From CAVDRM01 sp963611355 (GTDB taxonomy: Bacteria; Bacillota; Clostridia; Christensenellales; Aristaeellaceae), in assembly GCA_963611355.1 (NCBI GenBank), contig CAVDRM010000034.1, forward strand, positions 1-21,692: a stretch of 21,692 nucleotides of DNA, given 5' to 3'. The translations under genes were made by a program, and so were the position numbers. This document shows, piece after piece, positions 16,694 through 21,692 of this stretch. Within the stretch, counting starts at the first letter, position 1. Each line of letters begins with the position of its first letter. A model generated the notes under the pieces. It was not told the origin of the DNA and searched no databases. It saw only the letters and a program-made list of their open reading frames with translations.

Positions 16694-17347
16694 ATGAAAA
16701 AGACTTCTGTAAAAACGGTTCTTATGGCTCTGGCTCTGGTCTTGGCGCTTTGCACTGCGGCGCTGGCCGAAAGCAAGACCGCCGAGGTGTTCGGCGAACA
16801 GTACGGCGAGGAATTCAAACAGCTGATTTTGAACGGCACGCTCATTGCGTCCGGCGAAAGCGTCGAGCTGGGCGACATCGTATACACCTTGGAGGAGGTC
16901 GTGTTTGCGGACGGCACGCTGTACGGCACGGGCATTGTCAGTGTCAAGGAAGGCGCGAACATCGTTCTGATTGCGCCGGATCACTCCGTCAATGACCCCG
17001 CCGGCTACAAGGTGCATCATGGCGAGGAAGCCCCCGCCGATGCCAAGTCCTATCAGGCAAAGGCCTATGAAACGGCTGCCCGCGTGATGCGCGCCAGCAT
17101 CATTCCAAACGGCGTCCTCGTGAACGGCGAGCTGGTTTCCGATTCCGTCGGCGTGGATTGGCTGCCCCAGACGGACGGCACCTACCGCTTCACCATTGAA
17201 ATCTCCAATGAGCAGGGCGATCTTGTGCGGCAGGATGCCTATGCGCTGAGCTTCTATCTGCGGAATGTCGAGCTGGATGACACCGACGGCGAAGCGCCCG
17301 CTGAGACTTGGGAAACGATGGAAAACTGGACCGTGACCGTCAAATAA
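16694..17347 (+). CDS. Secreted paralogue of the anti-sigma ectodomain
   Basis: A 217-residue protein, about half identical by eye to the external part of the preceding protein: shared M-K-K-[AT]-S-V, S-K-T-A-E, L-Y-G-T-G, K-E-G-A-N, S-V-N-D-P-A-G-Y, P-Q-T-D-G-T and I-S-N-E-Q-G-D. It lacks the cytoplasmic segment. Its N-terminus is a classical signal peptide with a probable signal peptidase cut after A-L-A (about residue 25), so it should be released or wall-associated. I start at 16694: GGAGG (16681-16685) is 8 bases upstream; ATG at 16691 is possible. It follows promoter P2 and ends at a good terminator. A role as soluble competitor or co-sensor for the membrane protein is speculative. No known domain recognised. 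Confidence 0.8.
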   Translation: MKKTSVKTVLMALALVLALCTAALAESKTAEVFGEQYGEEFKQLILNGTLIASGESVELGDIVYTLEEVVFADGTLYGTGIVSVKEGANIVLIAPDHSVNDPAGYKVHHGEEAPADAKSYQAKAYETAARVMRASIIPNGVLVNGELVSDSVGVDWLPQTDGTYRFTIEISNEQGDLVRQDAYALSFYLRNVELDDTDGEAPAETWETMENWTVTVK

Positions 17348-17366
17348 TGCATGAACAGCTTGCAGG

Positions 17367-17391
17367 AGCGTCGGCTTGTCCGGCGCTTTTT
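17367..17391 (+). terminator. Terminator of the secreted paralogue
   Basis: AGCGTCGG / CCGGCGCT stem (8 bp with one T-G pair), loop CTTGT, followed by a T-run. It lies 20 bases after the stop and separates the sigma locus from the next gene. Confidence 0.85.
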
Positions 17392-17448
17392 GATATCGAT
17401 GCGCCGTTCGTCATATGTGTAAAAATTCCGCATGGTATAGATAACGGA

Positions 17449-17477
17449 TTGACAGTTTATGCCCGCTCCTGTAATAT
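17449..17477 (+). promoter_or_regulatory. Sigma-A promoter of the 941-residue protein gene
   Basis: TTGACA (17449-17454), 17 bases, TAATAT (17472-17477). It sits about 45 bases before the start. No CGTCTAAT element is present here, so this gene is probably not in the ECF regulon. Confidence 0.82.
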
Positions 17478-17521
17478 GTTCAATGAATGGACATACAAGC
17501 TGAACAGGAGGGGGAACAACG

Positions 17522-20347
17522 ATGCGGCAAAAAATGCGTTTTGAAAAAATACAGGCGGCTCGGCATGGGGGAGCGGCGGCGCTGTGCGTCCTGCTGACGG
17601 TCGGGCTGATATTCTGCGCCTTCGCCAAGGAACAGAGAAGCCTTGCGGCTATGGAGAAGGAGAACACGGCCGCATACGGCTTATTCGCCTATTGGCCGCC
17701 GGAGGCGCGGGCGGAATACAGCGAGGCAGCCGCTTCGGAGGGCAAGACCTGCGAGGACGGAAAACGCTATGTGATGCCGGGGGCGGCCGATTTGACCTAT
17801 CACGATGCCCTGCGCGCCGCGTACAAGGAGATAGGGCTGGACTGGGACGATTGCCAAATCATGTCCGACCCCTTTTTCAGCGGCGGAGGCATTGTGGAAA
17901 ACGGCGGCGGCCGCGAATGGCACATTACCCTGACGCCCGTCGTAAACACGGCGAAGGACTGCACCTGCTATTTCGTCCTCGATGCGTCCGCGGGGCGGAT
18001 ATTGACCGCCAACTATCCTGCGAATGCGGCCAAAACCTCGCAGAAGGCGCTGGAGGATTTCAACGCCCTCTACGCGGAGCGGTCAAGCGCGTTTGAGGAG
18101 CTTTACGGCACGGAATGGTGGCGCTGGCCGCTCACGGAAAAAGCGGCGTTTTCCAAGCTGGCCGAGGAACTGGGCTGGAACGGAAAGGGTATTATCGGCA
18201 GCTATTTGACGTTTGCCGTCCCCGATGAAACCGATTTGACGGAGGCGGAGGCGCTGGCCGCTGCCGAGAAAGAATTACAGAAGCATTTTACCGTCAGCGG
18301 CGGAAAAATCCTGCTTTCCGATTCTGCCGAAACGCTGACCTATGCGGCAGGACTCAGCTTTTCGGTGCAGAGCGATGACAGCACCGTGCGGGAATATACG
18401 GTGGAATTTTATGCCTGCTATGATTCAGACGAGACGGACGAATACAATATTTTCTTGGGCGCGGTATTCATTGCTTCGCCGTCCGGCGAGGTCTGCCATC
18501 AGGAACTGAACGATGAGGACACCCTGGTTTCCTATACGAAGGTCGAAACGGAAAGCCAAGCCGAGCAGCTTTATCAGCAGTACAGGGACGATGCCTATGC
18601 ACTGTATAAGGCGTACGTCGCGCTGGCGGGAACGCCTGACCAATGGACGGACGAGATGCAGACCTGCTTTTATTTAAGCAGTCTGAGCGAAAGCGCCGGG
18701 CCCGTGCAGCTTGAGGCAGACCCTTCCGATGCGGAATATGCGGAAATTTGCGGCATGGCGGAAAATTATATGATGAGCAGGGTGGGCGTTCACCACGATG
18801 CAAACGGCGAAGCCGTGCTGACCGTACTGAGAACCGTCACGCTCTGGCAGCTCGGCGAGAACTTCCAATACTATAAGATAGAGTATGTTGCGCAGACCGA
18901 GGGCGGCAGCATGTCGGCGGTGATTGACCGCCTTTATATCCTGCGCCCTGATTTGTGCGCCTTCGGCTATGAGTGGCTGTACGGCAATTTTTCGGGACAG
19001 ATGGTGGAGAAGCGGGACGCGGGCAAGCTGAACGAGGCTCAATTTGCGCAGCTTCAATATCTGCTGGAGTATGGCGATTTTTTCCTCTGGCCGCCGGAAA
19101 TCAAGGCTTCCTACACGAGCTTCTGCAAGCAGTACGGCGCCCTGCCGGAGGACGGCCTTGAATATGTCATGCCCACGGAGGCATACGACGAGAGTCTGTT
19201 CGTGGATGCCATCGAAAGCGCCTGCAATACAAGCGGGCTGGAGGCGTATTTTGACATCGGCTGCGGCCTTGTGAAGACGGATGAAGAAAATGTCTGGCAC
19301 ATTCGGCTCAGGCCCGCCTCCGAAACGGCGGAGAATGCCGAATGCACCTTTGAATTGGACGAAATGACCTATGCAGTTCTTCGGTATGATTTGCCGGACG
19401 GCGCTTTGGAACGGGCACGGGAGGCATGGAAGGCGGATATCACCGATGCGGACGCCTCCGCCTGGCAGCTCCTGTCGGCCTTCAATACCCTGTACGGCGA
19501 TTATTGGAATTGGCCGCTGGAGGCTCGCGCCCTGTATGCCGAGCGGACAAATGCCGCCGTGGACTTTCCCGATTCGGCAGTGGACGTCATGCCGGAGGAA
19601 GACGACATGACGCAGGATGAGGCTCGCGCCATCGCCGACCAAGCCTTTTCGGAATTTTTCGGCGAAGCGCCGGACGCGCTGACCGTTGCAGGCGCGGAGG
19701 TCGGCTGCCGCGTCATGGTGCAGACGGCGTTTCAGGAAATGCCGAAAGACCCCGATACGCGCTTTTATCAGTTCACCTATATCGCAGCCTGCGAGGACGA
19801 GAGCCAAATGCAGATATGGCTGGGCGCTGTCGAAATCGCATCGCCCTCCGGCACGGTGCGTTCAAACAGCCTGTCCGCTGAGGACAAGACGGCATTTGAG
19901 CGGCGGATAAAGGCGAAGACGGGCTATCTTCAGACGGAGCAGGAAAAAGGACTGTGGTGCTATTGGAACTATGCGGATCTCAAAGCCTACGGTGATTATG
20001 TGGGGCTTTCAACGGAAGCGATGCGGGAGAACGCGCCGGAAAACGAGCTTCAGCGCGATGCGGCTGTGCGGCTTGCGCGGGAATACATTTTGGAGAACGT
20101 CGAATATGTCTATCCGCAGGCTTACTACGGCGTGAAAGAGCCGGAAAAGCTGACAAGAGAGCGGGTGGACGCGCTCAAGACCTGCGCCGTTTATTATGCC
20201 GGCAGCGAAGAGACCGCCTCTTTTTGGATGCTTTTGCTGTTTGAGGATGAATGGGTCGCTGCCGGCCTGCTGGACACCTTCCAGTTTGAAATTGACGCGG
20301 AAACGGGCACCATCATGACGGTGGTAGAGCCGGGCGGGAACGGATGA
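17522..20347 (+). CDS. Large exported protein with internally duplicated PepSY-like halves
   Basis: 941 residues. A short basic N-terminus precedes one hydrophobic segment (about 18-36), acting as signal or membrane anchor. The external part is built twice: W-P-P-E at 58-61 and 523-526, W-P-L at 202-204 and 664-666, I-A-S-P-S-G at 317-322 and 772-777, with Y-V-M-P following each first motif. The four tryptophan motifs share W-P-[PL]-x-x-[RK]-A-x-[YF]. Segments with D-L-T-x-x-x-A-L-x-A-A (89-100, 238-248) and an M-T-Q-D-E-A-R-A-I-A stretch near 696 resemble PepSY-type helices, so a PepSY-like fold is my best guess but unproven. Strong ribosome binding site AGGAGGGG, 8 bases before the ATG. The stop precedes a permease pseudogene. 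Acidic, with scattered cysteines. Function unknown. Confidence 0.85.
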   Translation: MRQKMRFEKIQAARHGGAAALCVLLTVGLIFCAFAKEQRSLAAMEKENTAAYGLFAYWPPEARAEYSEAAASEGKTCEDGKRYVMPGAADLTYHDALRAAYKEIGLDWDDCQIMSDPFFSGGGIVENGGGREWHITLTPVVNTAKDCTCYFVLDASAGRILTANYPANAAKTSQKALEDFNALYAERSSAFEELYGTEWWRWPLTEKAAFSKLAEELGWNGKGIIGSYLTFAVPDETDLTEAEALAAAEKELQKHFTVSGGKILLSDSAETLTYAAGLSFSVQSDDSTVREYTVEFYACYDSDETDEYNIFLGAVFIASPSGEVCHQELNDEDTLVSYTKVETESQAEQLYQQYRDDAYALYKAYVALAGTPDQWTDEMQTCFYLSSLSESAGPVQLEADPSDAEYAEICGMAENYMMSRVGVHHDANGEAVLTVLRTVTLWQLGENFQYYKIEYVAQTEGGSMSAVIDRLYILRPDLCAFGYEWLYGNFSGQMVEKRDAGKLNEAQFAQLQYLLEYGDFFLWPPEIKASYTSFCKQYGALPEDGLEYVMPTEAYDESLFVDAIESACNTSGLEAYFDIGCGLVKTDEENVWHIRLRPASETAENAECTFELDEMTYAVLRYDLPDGALERAREAWKADITDADASAWQLLSAFNTLYGDYWNWPLEARALYAERTNAAVDFPDSAVDVMPEEDDMTQDEARAIADQAFSEFFGEAPDALTVAGAEVGCRVMVQTAFQEMPKDPDTRFYQFTYIAACEDESQMQIWLGAVEIASPSGTVRSNSLSAEDKTAFERRIKAKTGYLQTEQEKGLWCYWNYADLKAYGDYVGLSTEAMRENAPENELQRDAAVRLAREYILENVEYVYPQAYYGVKEPEKLTRERVDALKTCAVYYAGSEETASFWMLLLFEDEWVAAGLLDTFQFEIDAETGTIMTVVEPGGNG

Positions 20348-20399
20348 CGCGGAGCAAGCGGCGGATAGGACACATAAAACAGGGCAGAGTTAGAAAAAA

Positions 20400-20756
20400 A
20401 TGAGCTTGAAGGCGCTGTGATCTGGCGGCGCAGAATTTAAAGCGCGGGCGGGATATGTTCCTGCCGCAGATGATTTCCACCGCCGTTATCGGCGGGACGT
20501 TCTTCCTGATTAACGGGCTGTGTATGTCCGAGAGCCTTGAAAACATCCCTTCCGGAAAAACGGCGCAGATGATATTTTCGATGGGCTGGGGCTTGTCTTC
20601 GGCGTTTTGATTGCCCGCGTGCTCGGTCAGCTTCTGTTTATGCTGCTGATGTGCTTGATGCACACGGCGGAGGGCAGCGTCCTGTATACGCTCATTTATC
20701 TTGCCGTGTATCGCCTGACCGCAAGGGTGTACTTCGGCATCGTCAGGCGGGGCTGA
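20400..20756 (+). pseudogene. Remnant of a BceB/FtsX-type ABC permease
   Basis: Pieces of an antimicrobial-peptide-type ABC permease survive in different frames. ATG at 20400 encodes M-S-L-K-A-L and is then broken by a one-base shift. From 20434 the frame reads N-L-K-R-G-R-D-M-F-L-P-Q, a hydrophobic span, and I-P-S-G-K-T-A-Q-M-I-F-S-M-G, the characteristic start of BceB-like permeases, ending at a stop (20608-20610). A second frame continues with F-G-V-L-I-A-R-V-L-G-Q-L-L-F-M-L-L, like an internal permease segment, to the stop at 20754. Intact relatives are over 600 residues, so most of the gene is deleted. No ATP-binding partner is present. It directly follows the 941-residue protein gene. 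Confidence 0.75.
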
Positions 20757-20848
20757 ACAGAGCAGAGTGAAAAAACACGGAACTGCCGATGCATGAAGCG
20801 GAATTTGCTATGACTCGCTTCGCGCTTATTAACCGCAGCATCAAAATC

Positions 20849-20869
20849 CCCGAAGCTGTGTGCTTCGGG
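20849..20869 (-). repeat. 8-bp perfect hairpin
   Basis: CCCGAAGC / GCTTCGGG with loop TGTGT. On the minus strand a short T-run follows (GATTTTG), so it may be a back-up terminator for the transposase remnant. Confidence 0.5.
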
Positions 20870-20880
20870 CTCAGCCTGTC

Positions 20881-20910
20881 AAAAGACCCCATTGCGCATT
20901 CGCAATGGGG
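20881..20910 (-). terminator. Terminator of the transposase remnant
   Basis: CCCCATTGCG / CGCAATGGGG (10 bp, loop CATT). On the minus strand it is followed by TCTTTT. It lies seven bases beyond the transposase stop at 20917. Confidence 0.75.
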
Positions 20911-20916
20911 CTTCAT

Positions 20917-21421
20917 TTATGAGAAAAACAAGCGAAAAAGCGGGCGTATCCACTTGTGGATCGTGAGCTTTTTCAAATTCATCGCGGCAAATTTGAGCTT
21001 GACCCAGGCAGTAACCGCAGGCTGCCCTCGATAGGAAGTATAACGCATGGCGTATTTTGTCTTCGCATCGGCGAAGACGCGCTCAATGGTTTGCGAACGC
21101 AGCGCACAGGTTTCCCTGCCAATGGCCGAATGCCGGATGTCCTCCGCCCGTTCTATGCAGTCGTGCCGGATGTGACGGGTACCCCGCTCCGCAGCCTCCT
21201 CCGGTATCCGCCGGAAGGCGCCCTCGATCACCTTTGCCGTAAAGCGATGGCAAAACGCATGGCTGATCGCCGCAAAGTGCCGGAATACGCCCTCGATCAC
21301 CTTTGCCGTAAAGCGATGGCAAAACGCATGGATATTCGCCGCAAAGTGCGGCAGACTATGCGGCATCGTATGACCCAAGAACCAGCGATACGCAGCGTTC
21401 ACTTCCGCAGCCCGCCCTTCT
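20917..21421 (-). pseudogene. Decayed IS1182-family transposase
   Basis: Reading leftward, E-V-N-A-A-Y-R-W-F-L-G and a C-H-R-F-T segment match the N-terminal part of IS1182-type transposases. T-R-H-I, R-x-x-T-I-E-R-V-F-A-D-A-K, M-R-Y-T-x-Y-R-G and W-V-K-L-K-F-A-A-M-N-L-K-K match the C-terminal end. The N-terminal ~100 residues are missing or frameshifted (the frame breaks near 21421), and the central part carrying most of the catalytic core is deleted. In addition a 23-residue segment ending in V-I-E-G-[VA]-F-R is duplicated in tandem. An open frame of 161 codons survives (20917-21402), but it cannot encode an active enzyme. Confidence 0.82.
21219..21356. repeat. 69-bp tandem duplication inside the transposase remnant
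   Basis: Two adjacent 69-base units (21219-21287, 21288-21356), each beginning CGCCCTCGATCACC, differ at only a few positions. 69 bases equal 23 codons, so the surviving frame is kept. The near identity suggests a recent event. Confidence 0.88.
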
Positions 21422-21692
21422 CAGCGTGCTTTTACACCGCGACGTTCGGATTGACATACTGCCCGTGCCGCTGGTGCGTCTGCCGTGCCGAATGGCGAAT
21501 TTCGGGCAGCGGTGCAGGCGGCCTTTGTCCGCAAATGGGCAGACTGCCAAAAACAAACATTCCGACGCCGTGCGGCGTCGGAATGGCAGAAATTTTAACG
21601 CTTGCTGAACTGAGGTGCGCGGCGAGCGGCCTTGAGAACGGGCTATCAAATCCATCTGATCACCACCTCGCTACACTATAATTTTATACCGA
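21422..21692. other. Terminal segment without a supported gene
   Basis: No coding region I can defend. A 99-codon minus-strand frame starts at 21655 behind an AGGTGG sequence, but it has no recognisable domain and runs out of frame into the transposase remnant. The strong hairpin at 21558-21585 is the only clear structure. A minus-strand promoter-like TATAAA occurs near the right edge. Confidence 0.4.
21549..21585 (-). terminator. Strong hairpin, probable minus-strand terminator
   Basis: CATTCCGACGCC (21558-21569) pairs perfectly with GGCGTCGGAATG (21574-21585) around a GTGC loop. On the minus strand it runs into TTTGTTTTT. This would end a transcript coming from the right edge, possibly from a gene outside the window. 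Confidence 0.65.

Larger units (their letters stand above)
20757..20916. other. Gap between permease remnant and transposase remnant
   Basis: No gene. It holds two hairpins: CCCGAAGC-TGTGT-GCTTCGGG (20849-20869) and the transposase terminator at 20881-20910. One edge of the insertion element probably lies here, but I could not identify its terminal inverted repeat or a target duplication. Confidence 0.4.

Noticed and set aside
18674..19807. 377-codon open frame on the minus strand
   Set aside because: Antisense to the 941-residue protein; no recognisable motif and no promoter.
21219..21356. Two 69-bp units considered as a CRISPR fragment
   Set aside because: The units are directly adjacent without variable spacers and lie within transposase coding sequence.
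21356..21655. 99-codon minus-strand frame with a plausible ribosome binding site
   Set aside because: No family resemblance, crosses a hairpin that looks like a terminator, and its end is an out-of-frame reading of the transposase. Left as unresolved sequence.
20956..21681. 241-codon open frame on the plus strand
   Set aside because: It is the reverse of the transposase remnant, which shows clear IS1182-family motifs on the minus strand.

Overview
The window reads as a chromosomal segment of a moderately GC-rich Bacillota, most likely a gut-type Clostridia. The reasons are Gram-positive style GGAGG ribosome binding sites, textbook sigma-A promoters (TTGACA/TATAAT, 17-bp spacers), a CsoR/CopA pair, a DUF6273 protein, BceB-like permease remains and IS1182-type transposase remains. 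The species cannot be named from this sequence.

Layout. (1) 27-794: a secreted DUF6273 protein with a strong terminator. (2) 913-5104, minus strand: sbcD and sbcC (overlapping), then a small eight-cysteine protein. (3) 5299-12036: a hexuronate catabolism locus. A LacI-type regulator and uxaC run leftward; uxaB-uxaA run rightward from the divergent promoter region; eda follows with its own promoter. Together they take glucuronate/galacturonate through tagaturonate and altronate to 2-keto-3-deoxygluconate and, after phosphorylation, to pyruvate and glyceraldehyde 3-phosphate. No KDG kinase or uronate transporter is encoded here. A TGTAA-N4-TTAC-type palindrome sits in both divergent promoters and is the best operator candidate. 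(4) 12157-15076: a copper-efflux operon, csoR-copA, with a G-rich CsoR box between -35 and -10.

(5) 15207-17391 is the most unusual part. An ECF sigma factor gene is followed one base later by a membrane-anchored putative anti-sigma protein. Next comes a paralogue of that protein which keeps only the signal/anchor segment and ectodomain. The paralogue has its own copy of the ECF-type promoter (TTCAA[AT]-N17-CGTCTAAT) and of the beginning of the sigma-gene leader. It looks like a duplication of the whole sigma/anti-sigma unit from which the sigma gene and the anti-sigma cytoplasmic domain were deleted. The strong Shine-Dalgarno of the paralogue corresponds to a GGAGGAG embedded in the anti-sigma coding sequence, so the first protein may also be made in two forms.

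(6) 17522-20347 encodes a 941-residue exported or anchored protein with an internal duplication (four W-P-[P/L] motifs, two I-A-S-P-S-G motifs), possibly PepSY-like. (7) 20400-20756 is a frameshifted, internally deleted remnant of a BceB/FtsX-type ABC permease. 20917 to about 21421 (minus strand) is a decayed IS1182-family transposase with a 69-bp tandem duplication. The last ~270 bases hold a strong hairpin and no gene I can support.

Family names come from recognising motifs by eye; no database search was run.
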